Positions 1-12,289 of a stretch of DNA of 64,000 bases are shown piece by piece. Numbering within the stretch: the first letter of the stretch is position 1; each line of letters opens with the position of its first letter. The notes beneath the pieces were generated by a model. The model was not told the DNA's origin. It saw nothing but the letters and a program-made list of their open reading frames with translations, and made no database searches. Source of the DNA: Plicaturopsis crispa FD-325 SS-3. Its lineage: Eukaryota; Basidiomycota; Agaricomycetes; Amylocorticiales; Amylocorticiaceae. The translations under genes and the position numbers were made by a program. The stretch lies in assembly GCA_000827205.1 (NCBI GenBank), contig KN832560.1, positions 1,733,580-1,797,579 on the forward strand, read 5' to 3'.

Positions 1-2150
1 CCCGGCCAGCAAAAAGAAAAAAGAGGCGCCCTCGACGACCAAGCCAGGAGTGCAGTGGCAAGGTCGTCGTGTCCTTCTCCTGCAGTGCGGCCGGGAATGC
101 ACCGAGGCAAAAGGAACAGAGCTGGAGCTGGAAAGAAAGGGACGACAGAAGGGATGCTCGGGCGCATCCAACGAAGTCCGGGCGGTCAGCAAACAGGAAC
201 GGAAAAGGTGGAAACACACTGGGTTGTATAGCTGAGACCCAATGCTTGCATGGCCGTAGATTTGCGATGACGATCTACGAAGAAGAAAAAGGTAAGCGAC
301 GAGAAGACATACGAATACTCACTAAGTCTCATCGTAGCGTGATCGAGGGAGTAGTCGCCAGCACACCGAGGGGCATATTTGATGAGATGCGCGCCGACTT
401 GCCAATAATACGAAAGAGTGCGATGGGAGTCCGCCTTCCGAAAATTGCAGCGCAGCCCTGAGGTGTCGTCTAGTACAAGAACAAACAGCCAGCCACTTGA
501 GAGGTCGTTGAAAAGCACGCAGCAAGAGTATAACGAGAAAACTTGTCGCACGAAGAGGTGGCGCCGGGCACCGTCGCCTAGGCCAGGAGAACAAGCAGAG
601 AGCGAAGGGGCGGGATGTCGACTAGCAGTGACGAAACAAATCCAGAGCCCCTCCAGACACTGTTAGGAAACATCCTAGAGAAAGAGAGAAGAGGCCTCAA
701 GCAAGAAAAGAGCCGAAGACGAATAACGTAACCAGAAGAGAGCTAGAAGTGTCGCCCGCTCTGATGTACCAGTCTTCACAATCGCAATAGCGCTACGTCT
801 CGAGGTCCTAGGCCTTCACCGTCTGGTCCGTCAGTTCAAAGTCGCCCGGTAGCAGTACCCAGAGTAAGCAGGAAAACGAGAACAGTCAGATAAAGCGAGA
901 GACAGACAGCTACAACGAACAAGCATAGAATGAGTATCTCGAGGTGTTGCCAGAAAGAACGCCACAGTAGTAAGACAGATGTCGCCAGTAAGGAAGGGTG
1001 TCGCCAAAGCCAGAGGATAGACAGGCAGCGAGAGCTAACGCAGAGCAATACAGCCTTCGAAGATCGCCTAGACGGAGCATGCACCAAGACTTCGGATGTT
1101 CACAGAAAAACCGCCGCAATAGCTCGAGAAATGTCGCCAGTAAAGAAATCGCCAAAGACCGCCGCCCAAACCAGATAGATAGCGCAGGCCCAGAGAAGAA
1201 GGGAGCAAAAAGAGTCGCCTAGACGCCAAAAAGGAACATAGCCAGACAAGAACGTAGACAGCCAGACGCCGATCGCTCCAGGGACTTGCTTTGACTAGGG
1301 GATGGGAACGCGCGGTCTTGATGTCTTCATCGTCTTGTGAGGCCGGTTCGAGGTCCAGAAGAGTGTTTCCCGCTCCAACGGTCTTGCCTTCACCAGAGCC
1401 TACCAGGGATAGGAGCGCGCGGTCTTGAAGGCTTGAAGGCTTGATGGGCAGACGAGGTCGGGCAGGCCAGACTATGTAGCAGATATTCAGCGCGACGCCA
1501 CCGTGAACGCCACAGGATAACTCACCTGCGGTAGACATCTTCGACGAGTGACCCAGAGAGAGCGCAAGCCGAAATACGAAAAAGTAGAGACAGGTGTTGG
1601 GCCGGGAGGAGATGGGGGGAGGAAAGAAAGCAGTGAAGGACAAGTGCGACGGGGATGGCAGCGTTTTAAAGGCGGCGACTTAGGGGCTATCGGCTAACAC
1701 TGTGACAAGTTGTGGGCGCGCGCTTTGTCCACCTTGTCCACAGGAAGTGGAGCATGAGCCAAAGGGGACAATGTGATAGCGACCATCTGTGGACAGATTA
1801 CTATCTATAGACATGGAAGGCCACGTTAACAGGGTCAATGGAGAAACACGAGGAGGACGCACTTGGGACAATGGGCGGTCAAAGCGCAGGGTCCGAGCTC
1901 GTGTTACGAGGAGAACTTGAGCAAGTCGATGACTCAGCATACAAATTTCAGGATGTGCTTCGCGGCTACTGCTGGCATTCGCCTTCGCATATGCAGTTCA
2001 TTTTCCGTGTTCGACGAGGCAAAGGTGCGATGGATTTCTATGATGGAAGGGGTCGTAGAGGTTATAGATCATACCAGGGCATGCATATAATTATGATATC
2101 TTTTGAGGCGATAGACGCACAGCGCACGCGCCAAAAGCAAGAAAGACAAT
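1..2150 (-). repeat. Repeat family copy A (truncated by window start)
   Basis: This is the first of five related copies of a non-coding repeat; A, B and C read on the minus strand, D and E on the plus strand. In transcript direction the order is: a block rich in TGTGGACA/TTGTCCAC motifs (about 1700-1880), a TTTTAAA box near 1664, a pyrimidine-rich stretch, a conserved splice-donor block (about 1500-1530, CAG|GTGAGT on the minus strand), one or two units of a GC-rich minisatellite (1350-1420), and a distal block (1-130) containing a run of A-rich sequence. No long reading frame is shared between copies, so I read it as non-coding. The promoter-side edge is uncertain and may lie anywhere from 1930 to 2150. 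Confidence 0.7.
1661..1672 (-). promoter_or_regulatory. TATA-like box of repeat copy A
   Basis: A TTTTAAA core lies between the TGTGGACA-motif block and the pyrimidine-rich stretch, at the position seen in the four other copies. That shared position is the reason to call it a promoter element rather than chance AT-rich sequence. Confidence 0.4.
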
Positions 2151-3494
2151 TCGTAGATCAAGTCTACGTGGCGCCACCGATGTGCACCCTGTCAACTCTG
2201 CACTGCTAGAGATAAGTTCATGTATAGCGGCGTAACTCTCGAAGAATTGTCGCGCACCCAATGATTGTACACATGCGGGCAATATCACAGCGACGTTGTG
2301 TATAAGTCGCAGCTCCTTTCCAGGATTGAGTTTGGTTGAGTAAGATCGGAGGAGCAACGGCCGCAGGAACGTCGGAGGCCGCAGGCAAATATGGACAAAC
2401 ATCTATCAGCCACTGCGTTTCGCCGGGCGCCCTGCCACGGATTGGCCACGGACGAACTCAAACGAAAGAAGGGAAAAATCAAAAAAGGAATTGCAAGCTA
2501 ATGCAGAAGCATTTCGAAGGGATATCGCAATTAAGAGTGCCTCACAAAACTAATGAAATTTACGAAAAAGCAAGCTCCAATCTAGGTTCTCCATTTGCTG
2601 GACGTGTCTTCGCACATCGATTGATGGGAACAACCCGGACAGCAAAAAGAAAAAAGAGGGAGCCCTCGACGACCAAGCCAGGAGTGCAGCGGCAAGGTCA
2701 TCGTGTTCCTTCTCCTGCGGCGCGGCCACAAATGCGCCGAGGCAGAAGGAACTGGGCGAGAGCCGGAGATCAAAGGACATTTGAACGAATAGGCATCCAA
2801 CATGAAGTCCGGGTAGTCAGCAAACGGTGGCGGAAAGGTCGGGAACGCACAGTAATAGGCCTGCATAGCGGCGCTAGTGAATTGCGATGACGACCTAGAC
2901 AAGGACGGATAAATGACGAAAAGGCATGCGAGTACTCACCACAGTCCACACACGGCTGCGTGTGGAATAGTAGAAGGTGGAGTGGAAAGACGCTGGAAAA
3001 GCTAGACGTGAAAAGGTGACAACGAGTCATAGATGCAGTACTCACCGGCGTATATACGAGCGAAGCAACGCGCTGGTGAGTCACGAAGGAGGAAAGGACG
3101 ACTCACCACGAGGTACGAGAGGTCGTCACGATTCTGTAACAAATAGAAGCTTTGAGTCTCATAGCGCTGCGTGACAACAATGCGACCAACGTACCAATGC
3201 ATGCGAGTTTGATGCCATGTTGAATGCCCCATCTTGATGCTGGATATCGTCCAGGAAGAGCGCCTCGGATGAAGCCAGGGAAACGCCGAGTAACGTCGCC
3301 TAGAACAAGAACAAACAGCCACTTGAGATGTCGCCGCCAGAGTAGCATGTCGCCAGCAAGGAGATCACCAAGGTGCGTTGCCGAGCTCAGGAAAGAAACA
3401 GTAGCAACCAGCCCAGGAGAGTCGCCTAGATGCAGAGAAGGAGAACCGCGAGAGCGTCTTGAGATGTCGCCAGCCAGAGAAAACTAGAGAGCCA

Positions 3495-3850
3495 GAGGTG
3501 CCGCCCGCTCCGACGGACTTGCCTTGACCAGAGCCCACAGAATTGGGATGAGAGCGCCGTCTTGCGGTCTTGAGGTCTTGCAGCGCAGTCGAGGTCCACG
3601 TGCCGCCCGCTCCGACGGACTTGCCTTCACCATCGACTTGAGATGAGAGCGCTGGGACTTGAGGTCTTGAGGGCTGGTCGAAGGTCCAGATCCACGCGCC
3701 GCCCGCTCCGACGGTCTTGCCTTGACCAGAGCCCACTGAACTGGGATGGGAGCGCCGTCTTGAGGTCTTGAGGTCTTGAGGCCAGCCAAAGGTCCAGATC
3801 CACGCGCCGCCCGCTCCGACGGTCTTGCCTTCACCAGAGCCTACTTGGGA
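3495..3850 (-). repeat. Minisatellite in copy B, four units of about 100 bases
   Basis: The core GCCGCCCGCTCCGACGG recurs four times at spacings of about 97-107 bases. Each core is followed by CTTGCCTTSACCAGAGCC and then by a variable GGGATGGGAGCGC-GTCTTGAGG segment. The unit length is not a multiple of three, so the open frames crossing it are probably a by-product of its composition. Confidence 0.8.
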
Positions 3851-4105
3851 TGGGAGCGCTACGTCTTGAAGTCTTCACCACCTTGTTCGGCATCGCAAAG
3901 TCGGGCGTCCTGAATGATGTACCAGCCACTCAGCGCGACGCCACCGTAAACGCCACAAAATAACTTACCTTTGGTAACGATCCTAAACGAGTGAACCAGA
4001 CAGAACGCAAGCCAAGAGACACGAAAGCAGAAGCGACAAGACTTGACCGGGGAGAAGATGAGGGGAGGAAGAAAGGCAGTGGTGGTCGAGTTCGAGGGAG
4101 GAGGG

Positions 4106-4118
4106 CATTATATACAGG
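4106..4118 (-). promoter_or_regulatory. TATA-like box of repeat copy B
   Basis: An ATTATATACA core occupies the position that holds TTTAAA in copies C-E. It is followed on the minus strand by CT-rich sequence and then by the conserved splice-donor block. Confidence 0.45.
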
Positions 4119-4580
4119 GTCACTCAGGGGCTATTAGCTGACCTCGAAATTCTGAGACAGGTTGTGGGCGCTCGCTTTGTCCATTTTGTCCACAGAACAC
4201 GAGCAGCGTGCCAAAGGGAACAAGGAGATAATTACCATCTGGGGATAGAAGCATCGATTAACAGGGTCGACGATGAATATATATGAACACGACGTACCTG
4301 CATGGACGGTCAAAGCACTGCCGAACGGGCTCAAGCTCGGGGGAGGAGACGGGTTAGATAACGTTGGTCCAAGCGCAATGACCGGGCGTGTGCATTTCGA
4401 CCATTGGCATGCACGACTGCGGCATTATATGCACCCCCGCCCACATATTCCACTTATTCTTGTGCGCTGACGGCGCGCGGCATTGCATTTCGGAGGCGGC
4501 CAGTGATGTACATTGGGGAGCGTGTATGTCAATTTTGCGCGCCCTGTGGCCTAAGTACACGCTTGCCGTGCATACCCTGA

Positions 4581-6266
4581 TTAAGTGAGATAAGTCCCAT
4601 CTACCCAATCGTCAAGATCGGAACCGAGAATCTAAGTCAAACAAACACGGTAGGTAAGATATGGCAGCCCAATGATCGATGTAGCAGAGAAATGCAACGC
4701 ACCTGGATTGTATACTGTTCGGCCTCATCCGACGTGAGTATCTTCGTGAAGCTCGCGCGATTAGCCACGCTCGCCCCCGGTCCCGTATTATTAAATTCAG
4801 CAAGAACCGAGTCCGCCGTGTTGGGAGTCGCGTCAGACCACTCTTTCTAAATGCCTCGAGTGAGTCATTCCATTCAAGCGCGGGTGAGCAGGGGCGACGC
4901 ACCCATCCTGCAGGATTGAGGTGCGAGTCCAAGAACGAGTCGCGAAATATCGATTTCCCGAATGCCTTCCACGGCCGACCGAGGAAGACGGCACCCGTCG
5001 TATTGGAGGTAGCAGAAGCTGCGGGGATTATCTGGCACTGTTCAAACACGCTGACCTGGTATTAGACGTGGCCTTACGAGCTAGTGACGGACGCACTAAA
5101 TTTGGCCGGCATCTGCAGTCTCGCCTCCCGGCGCTGATAACGATGAGGACCACAAGAAATATTCGAAAGTGGAAAGCAGACGTACCAGTAATACATCCCG
5201 GACTGGTCTACAATACAAAGCCTTTGAACAAGTCATTGCTACGTTGGGTAGAACGAACATACGGATTCGATAGAGTCTTTATAGAAGTACGCAGGCGCAC
5301 TCTGTCCAAAAATGAAGTCTGCCAAGAGGTGGCTAAGTACCAGGACCCAAAAAGCAAGTACTGTAGCCACGCACCAACTGCGCCAGCAATGCGCGAGTGA
5401 GCGTAAACCTGCGCACCGGCATCCGCCAGAAGGGTGTCTTGATAGCCTGTGAGATTCACCCCATAAAATCCGCCTATGGAGTGGGTCATCCGGTTGGCGT
5501 GGGTCGAAAGATGGAAGGGAAGAGCTCATGCCTCGGTTGCCTCGTGCACTGAGTGCCATGGCTTGGCATTGGCACCCGGATGCAAAATGGCTTCGAGGGC
5601 GATGTCGATATGAGCAGCACGACGGGCCGAGCAATGGATTAACGTCACGCACCCAAATGTATTTTCGATACTGTAGGTGAGACCATGATCATAAATCAGC
5701 ATGATGGCAGCCACTCGATCTCGCAACAAAAATACATACTTGAGATTGTACAACGTGATATCGTCGGACTCTGCACGCACCGTGCCGGAAAGATCGTTAC
5801 TTCCCGCTGCCGTAGCCGAAATGTCTAAAAGTGCAATTCAGCTCAAAAATTCAACCCAATTCACTGGGAGATACACTTACCATTGGTTATAGTCACTTGG
5901 TTATTCGTGTAGTCCGTGCGGTCGACCGTATATCCTTGTATCGTTGTAGGGAAGTTGCGCTTGATGACAACTTGTTCCGTGTAAGCTACATTGTCACGGG
6001 CACATCAATGAGCCTGTACATCGGAGCAGGGGTATGAACTCACTTCCGGGATATACGAAAATCGAGCCAGCAGCGCTAGGCAAAGCGGCGACCGCAGCGC
6101 TGATGGTGGAGAAATCGCAGCCAGTCATCGGCGCTTTGCACACAGTGACATCGCCTGCACTTGGTTGCGTCCCGGAGGTGCTGGCGCGCTGTATCAGCGG
6201 AGTCGCACCTGCCGGATAACAAAAGCCTGCGAGAGTGACCAGTGCAGTGGGAAGGCCGTAGAACAT
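4581..6266 (-). CDS. Pectin methylesterase (pectinesterase, CE8), 12 exons
   Basis: The enzyme removes methyl esters from pectin galacturonate outside the cell. I reconstructed 12 exons: 6266-6044, 5985-5881, 5824-5740, 5670-5653, 5590-5532, 5473-5375, 5318-5263, 5207-5186, 5133-5097, 5050-4903, 4840-4703 and 4631-4581. They total 1041 bases, or 346 codons plus stop, a normal length for fungal CE8. The start gives a hydrophobic signal peptide. Family motifs appear in order: GTYTEQ, QAMAL (transition-state Gln), GYQDTL and DFIFG (the two catalytic Asp), and FLGRPW (active-site Arg). The C-terminus has the usual NNTGPGAS segment. Odd points are an 18-base exon, a 22-base exon and one apparent GC-AG intron (5474-5531). 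The usual ITANGR reads ITAPGG here. The identification is firm; individual splice sites are inferred. Confidence 0.92.
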
Positions 6267-7590
6267 TGTAGTGTCAAGGAGGCACTGGAATTTGCATGAT
6301 CAATGCTTATGAGGGCGTTTTCAAGAACACCGCAGCGCACAGAGAGCAAAGGAAGCTACAGCGCCGGCCCGCATGGGAGCTCGGGACAATATTGACATGC
6401 AGGGGAAAGAGCACGAGATGCGCGCTCGGAAAAATCTCGCGAGTTATTGTGTATGAATGAAAGAATCTTGGAAAAGGCACTGGATTGTTAGATTGCATAT
6501 GCACGGGCGTCTGGTGAGGCGGTCAGCCAGTCACGGCCAACGCAACGCGTGCACGCACATAAAATAAACGCAGCGTGCCTATACCATGGGTCTCGATGCA
6601 TTTTACGCGGGGATGATGCAGCAAGACGGTATCCGACGTTTGATTTGAAAACCGCCTACATAGAGGGGGATAAATCAAGTGCCGTTTATCGTCGTTGTTG
6701 GTCCAATCCCAGGATAGCATGCACACGACGTGAGACCAGTGGTCGCGGAATGGAAAGCAAGATGGACGACCAGGGAAAACGCACTATATAGTGCCCCGAA
6801 CAACCCAACATCGTTGCGCCTACACTCCATCAAGAGTCGGATGGACACAGGGCCGCTAGCCTCGATCATCGTTCGGGCACGAGACGGTCGATAGACAACC
6901 AGCAGATGTGAAGTCGCGAAAGACGCAAGGCGAACATCTTGAACACCTGTGAGAGACGCGACGGTGCAAGAGCGGTCGCTGGAAGCAGGGCACTCTGGCG
7001 CGGATAGATCGTGGACGGGAATGTCTCTACGCGGTATAACGGCGTGGCCATAAACGGGGACGGAGAAACACCTTGTGCTCAGTAGCCAGCGTAAACATGG
7101 AGGTCCAGAGCTTTGCGCCAGCCAGCAGCAAGTTCGCTCAAGTTCGCCGTGCAGGTCCAGGTCCGTGCGCATTCGGTTCAGTCCGAAGATGTGGCATGTC
7201 GGGTAGAATGCGGTTACTACCTGCGTCGTCCGGTGATGCTGTCCAGCAGTTATACGTAGTCGTGGCACTGACTTGAGAAAGCAGAGGAAGAGAAAGACGA
7301 CCGTAAGGCTTTGCTTAGGGGTTATTTACCCCAGAATTTACCTCCGACGCCTCGAGGCTCACAAGACACAGAGGCGCATGCGGCGGCGAGCGCTGCCAAC
7401 TTCACCGCAACCTTCTGCAACGACCGCGCTACACTACGTTGACCTCGCATACGGTGAACAGACCCAAAAATCTCATATAAATACCGACTCTATCGTACAC
7501 ACACCACACAGCCAGCCCACAACCCAATAATTGTCCGCAAAGATCGTCCATGTCTGCACCAGACCACTTAATATCTCCAAGGCCTCGCGC
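6267..7590. other. Intergenic, no supported gene
   Basis: A 197-codon minus-strand frame (6675-7268) has no recognisable domain or coding signature. A TATATAAATA stretch near 7478 resembles a promoter, but no plus-strand gene follows it. Sequence around 7340-7360 and 7545-7575 resembles 9480-9500 and 9592-9615, so part of this flank belongs to the duplicated dehydrogenase block. Confidence 0.5.
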
Positions 7591-8875
7591 TTACGCTGTT
7601 TCCTGAGGGTGGGCGATCAGCTTAAGGCCACTGACTTTGTCCGCCTTCAGTCTGTCTAGGCCAGCCGGGATACCAGCAAGCCCGCCAGGGAGTACCTCGA
7701 CTTTGTTCGGCTGCACAAGACACACGCACACCGTTCAGCCGCTAAACCCTCAAGCATCAGAGTCACCGCGCGACGCACCTTAATCGCACCCTCGCTTAGC
7801 AGCGCCCCCAGGCGCTTATACAAACTCACCCCCAGCGCCCTTGCCGTCGGAATGTTCACATTCCCCACCACGCCCACCACGCGCACCCCCTTCCCCTCCG
7901 CCTCCGCCACACTCGGCGGCTGAGTCACCACGAGCGTGCCCCCCGGTGCGAGCACGTCATACGCCGTCTGCTGCGTGTCCGCGAGCGCGACCGCGTCGTA
8001 CGCCACGCTGATCGCACTACCCGCGGCGGTGAGGGCGGCGGACAAGATGGAGGGGGCGGGGAGGTGCCGGTCGATGAAGTGCGTGGCGCCAAGGGAGGTG
8101 AGGTGCGCGGCGTGTGCGGGGGAGGCGGTGGTGATGATGGGGGAGAAGCCGGAGAGCGCGGCGAGCTGGATTGCTATATGGGGAAGAACGATGACGATGA
8201 GGATATGGGGGAGAGAGGGTGAGTGAGTGGATGGAGAGAGGACGTACCGAATTGGCCGACCGAGGAGGACCCGCCGGGGATGAAGATGGGCTGGCCGGCG
8301 TACTTGCCTCGGCCTGCTTCCTCCCAGGGATATTCGAGGCCAGCGCCGGAGCTGTGGTATAAACCGATCGCAGCGGTCGCGAGTGCCTGGGGGAGAGAGG
8401 CAGCTTCGTTGAACGAGATGTTCTCGGGTAGCTGTATAAGGGCGTAAGAAAGAGGTTCTGGGTATATCCAAGGCTTGATGTACCTTGGCGACGATTTCAG
8501 CGGGCGCTACCGTGTACTGCTGGAAGGTGGCCTGCTCGTTGGTGAACCAGCCTTGGGAGACCCTACGCGTAAGGCATCGTCAATGAAGCGCATCTGCGAC
8601 GGCGGTAGGGAGACTAACACCCGGTCGCCCACTGCGAACCCAGTCACGCCTTCTCCGATCGCCTCGACAGTGCCCGACGCGTCCCCGCCGAGCACAGCTG
8701 GGTATGTCTCGACGATATACCCATATGCTTGGATCTTCCAGTCGACGGGGTTGAGCGCCGTCGCGAAGATCTTGACGAGCAGTTCGCCGGGGCCAGGTTT
8801 CTGGATGTCCTTCGGGCCAACTTCGTATACGCCGTGCTTGCTCTTCAGATACAGAGCCTTCTGTTGGGCGGACAT
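7591..8875 (-). CDS. Zinc-free medium-chain dehydrogenase (GroES-like), copy 1
   Basis: This is an NAD(P)H-dependent oxidoreductase of the zinc-free MDR group, the trans-enoyl-reductase/quinone-reductase-like clan common in fungi. The N-terminal GroES-like fold shows [20 protein letters not shown], then GGDASGTVEAIGEGV. The catalytic-zinc Cys and GHE motif of true alcohol dehydrogenases is absent. The Rossmann part has [11 protein letters not shown], split by an intron, followed by AIQLAALSGFSPIITTAS. The last exon encodes the tail ending [11 protein letters not shown], with TAA at 7591-7593. Introns follow GDRV, EIVAK, SSVGQF and GAIKV, the same places as in copy 2. The substrate cannot be told from sequence. 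About 2.06 kb separates it from its paralogue. Confidence 0.85.
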
Positions 8876-9660
8876 TGCGATTGGTGGTGTTGGAAGCGTT
8901 GAAATCGAAGGATGAATGCGGGGAATGTCAGAACGAAGATGTTGAGGAGCCGTGAGCGTTCAGTTGTTATAACTGCGAGTGCAGTGGGCAATTATGCATG
9001 CACTATTAGTAGGGATGCAATCCGGGTGCAGTGAGTGGGACTGTGCGCGTGTTATTGAGCGCAGCATCGCACACAAATCGCACAGCTTGAGAGGGACCAT
9101 CAGGAACAGAGGAGAGTTCAATATATCGCAACTCGCATGGAAATCAGGAGCAAACTTGGGTCCAGTTCCTCGTTCGCCGTTGTCTGCTGCCGGATCTCAG
9201 TGAGCGTCTGTCAGGTACCTACCCTTGCCTTTCACGATGGAGGATGGCTCAGACGAGTATAATCGATATCGCCGGGATATCACCGGGGCAGTTCACCATG
9301 TACTGGCCCCCTCAATCTTCGTGTACTCCAGCCACCAGTGTGGGCGACTAGACGGTCGGATCTCGCGTTTATGGGCACGATCTAGCTGCGGAGACTGATA
9401 CGACACAGCTGTCGCTATGGAGGATGCACTTAGAAAGTGGTGGGGACCCGAGCAGTCAGGATTATCTTATCTTAGACCCGGTGCCTCGAGGCTCGCACAC
9501 GGTAAGGAGGCCTGATAACTTCATGTGTATTATCGTTTCCCTTGTATCCACGATGCAACTGGCACACAATTTCACAAGATCGATTCGCACATATGTCTGC
9601 GCCAAACCACTTTAATAGTACAATTTCTTGTCCAACGCCCATATATCCGAGTCAACTCAC
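8876..9660. other. Spacer between the duplicated dehydrogenases
   Basis: No gene is supported here. The right part (about 9480-9660) resembles the 3' flank of copy 1, and the left part should hold the promoter of copy 1. I see no clear TATA box. Confidence 0.5.
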
Positions 9661-10934
9661 TCAAGCAGTTTCCTGAGGGTGCGCAATCAGCTTCAGTCCA
9701 CTGACTTTGTCCGCCTTCATCCTGGCTAATCCATCCGGGATACCAGCGAGCCCGTTCGGGAGGACCTCGACTTTGTTCGGCTGCATAACACATAGAGATA
9801 TAAATTCTGCAGCCAAGGCCAGAGCTACGAGACACACCTTGATCGTACCGTCGCGCAGCAGCGACTCCAGCTTCGCATACAGGCTCACCCCGAGCGCCCT
9901 ATTCGGCGGCATATTCACATTCCCAGCCACATTCACCACACGCACCCCCTTCCCTTCCACCTCCTTGTACGCAGGCGGCAGCGTGAGCACGATCGCGCCG
10001 CCGGGCGCGACGACGTCGTACGCGGTCTGCTGCGTCCCCGCGAGCGAGATCGCGTCGTACACGACGCTGATGGGGCGCCCGCCGGCGTTTGCGGTGACGG
10101 CGGCGGCGATTTCGGGTGCGGGGAGGTTGCGGTCGATGAAGTGGGTGGCGCCGAGGGAGGTGAGGAATGCGGCGTGTGCCGGGGAGGCGGTGGTGATGAT
10201 GTTCGAGAAGCCGGAGAGCTTGGCGAGCTGGATGGCTGTGTCCAAAAACAGTGATGAGGAATTGGGAGATGGGTACGATGTGAAAGGGGGACGAACCGTA
10301 TTGGCCCACCGACGAGGACCCGCCGACGATGAAGATCGACTGGCCGGCGTACTTGCCGCGGCCGGCCTCCTCCCAGGGGTATTTCAGGCCAGCGCCGTCA
10401 TCGTTGTACAGACCAATTGCGGCGGTGGCGAGTCCGAGCGGGATAGATGCTGCTTCATCGAACGAAACGTTCTCGGGTAGCTGTCATTTATGTTAGAAAG
10501 AGCTTTCGGCTAGGAAGAGGAAGGTCCACGTACCTTTGCGACAATCTCAGCGGGGACTACAGCATACTGCTGGAACGAGGCCTGGGTGTTGGTGAACCAG
10601 CCTTGGTGAACGCTGCGTGCGTGCGCCGTCGTCAATACAATGCATATGCAACGGTGATACACAGTAAGGGAGCTTACACCCTGTCGCCCTTGGCAAATCC
10701 GACTACGCCCTCTCCGACCGCCTCAACCGTGCCAGAAGAGTCCGTCCCAAGTATGGCGGGGAAGTTCTCGAGGAAGACCCCGTACTTTTGGATCTTCCAG
10801 TCGACGGGATTGAGCGCCGTCGCGAAGATTTTGACCAGCAGCTCGCCCTTTCCCGGCGTGGGGATATCGTTGGGTCCTACTTCGAGGGCGCCTTGCTTGG
10901 CTGTCAACCACAGGGCTTTTTGTTGAGGAGACAT
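9661..10934 (-). CDS. Zinc-free medium-chain dehydrogenase (GroES-like), copy 2
   Basis: This is a paralogue of the neighbouring gene, with the same intron plan and closely similar protein. The start reads [20 protein letters not shown] and the tail again ends [11 protein letters not shown], here stopped by TGA at 9661-9663. Key segments are [15 protein letters not shown] in the GroES-like domain and SSVGQ followed by [18 protein letters not shown] in the nucleotide-binding domain. The zinc ligands are missing. All exons stay open, so both copies look functional. The role is probably reduction of an enone, quinone or polyketide intermediate; no biosynthetic partner gene lies nearby. Confidence 0.85.
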
Positions 10935-11300
10935 TGCGTGCGACCGGGGGAAGATGGTTCAAGTAAAGAGGAGTACGGGGAAGGTCAGAACGATATTTTT
11001 GTCGGGCACCGTTGGCATCCTGCGGTTTATATGCATGCGCTAAACGCTCCTGTACTGGCCAACTGCTTGGTAAATCTCTACAGCCCTGCTTTGCAAGTTC
11101 TCCAGTGCTTAGTAGGCGCTTTGTACATTGCCGGGAAACTCGGAGTTAACACTGCTGATGTATATTTGAATCCGCGCGTCATTCTACTGACAAAGAGCGG
11201 GCCGTGTCAATGCAGAATACACGACGTGCACTGTGTATCATGGTTACGAGGCGTCTGGTTTCTGGAAAGCTGAGCAATTCGTAGATTCGTAGACGTGCGG
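10935..11300. other. Intergenic upstream of dehydrogenase copy 2
   Basis: This presumably holds the minus-strand promoter of dehydrogenase copy 2. No gene or repeat is recognised before the edge of repeat copy C. Confidence 0.4.
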
Positions 11301-12289
11301 CGGATGATGAATCGTGGTCCGTGGATGTCGATGACTGAGGAGAACTGGTACAAAAATACGCCGGCAGGCAAAGCTGCAGGCAAACATGGACAAATACAGT
11401 GTGGCGGAAGGTACCAGATAACTTGAAGGTACGCACGCACGCACAAACTATATGCAACAGCAAAATAAGGTCAAGGAGAAAGGATACGGGTCAAACAAAC
11501 AGTCCGCAAAACTGACAGTAGCCCTTTATAAACGAAAGCGATGCAATCCGTGATTTCCATTTGCTGGACGCGTCTTCGCACATCGACTGATGTAGACGAC
11601 CCGGCCAGCAAAAAGAAAAAAGGAGGTGCCCTTGACGACCAAGCCAGTAGTGCAGCGGCGAGGTCGTCGTGTTCCTTCTCCTGCGGTGCGGCCAGGGATG
11701 CACCGAGGCAGAAGGAACTGAGGCGAGCTGGAAAGGAAAGGATGATCGCAGGCGCATCCGGGCATTCAGCAAACAGGCGCGGAAAGGGCGGCGACGCACG
11801 TGCGTATACCATAAGGATAGTCACGCTTGACAGTTGTCTGCGAGCTTGAGAACGACCTACAGCAAGACTGGTAAGACTGGTAAACGATAAGCGATATAAA
11901 ATTACTCGCCGGCCTCGACAGAAGGGAGACTCGCGTTACCGTGCTGTCACAAACGGGGACGTTGAGTCCCGTAGCATAATGATGAGGAAACACGCCGCTA
12001 ACGTACCGATACATTGTCTGGACGATCTCGCTGGTGCTTAGACAGAGATATCAGTAGTCCTCTTAGGGAGTCGCCAGTAGTGTCAAGAATAATCGGCCAG
12101 CCTTTGAGATGTTGCCGAAAAAGAAAGAGACGTCGCCAGAAAGTGATTGGCCGAAGAGCGTCGCCGAGCCCAGAGAAGAAACAGAAGCAACTAGCCTAGA
12201 AATGCAGCCCACGAGAGTCGCCTAGATGCAAAGAAGAAGCAGAGCGAGAGCCTCTTCTGATGTCGCCAGCCAGAGATGAGCCGAGAAAG

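Larger units (their letters stand above)
2290..4400 (-). repeat. Repeat family copy B
   Basis: This copy stands in tandem with copy A; their distal blocks start 2634 bases apart. It carries the distal block (2590-2790), the middle block (3290-3480), four ~100-base minisatellite units (3495-3850), the conserved donor block (about 3950-3970, AAG|GTAAGT on the minus strand), a TATA-like ATTATATACA near 4108-4117 and the TGTGGACA-motif block (4150-4250). Homology with the D-E junction continues left to about 2290, through a shared GCAGGCAAAYATG sequence, so the repeat is longer than its obvious blocks. Confidence 0.7.

Noticed and set aside
6675-7268. 197-codon minus-strand frame between pectin methylesterase and the dehydrogenases
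   Set aside because: No domain or coding signature is present, and no partner exons could be found.
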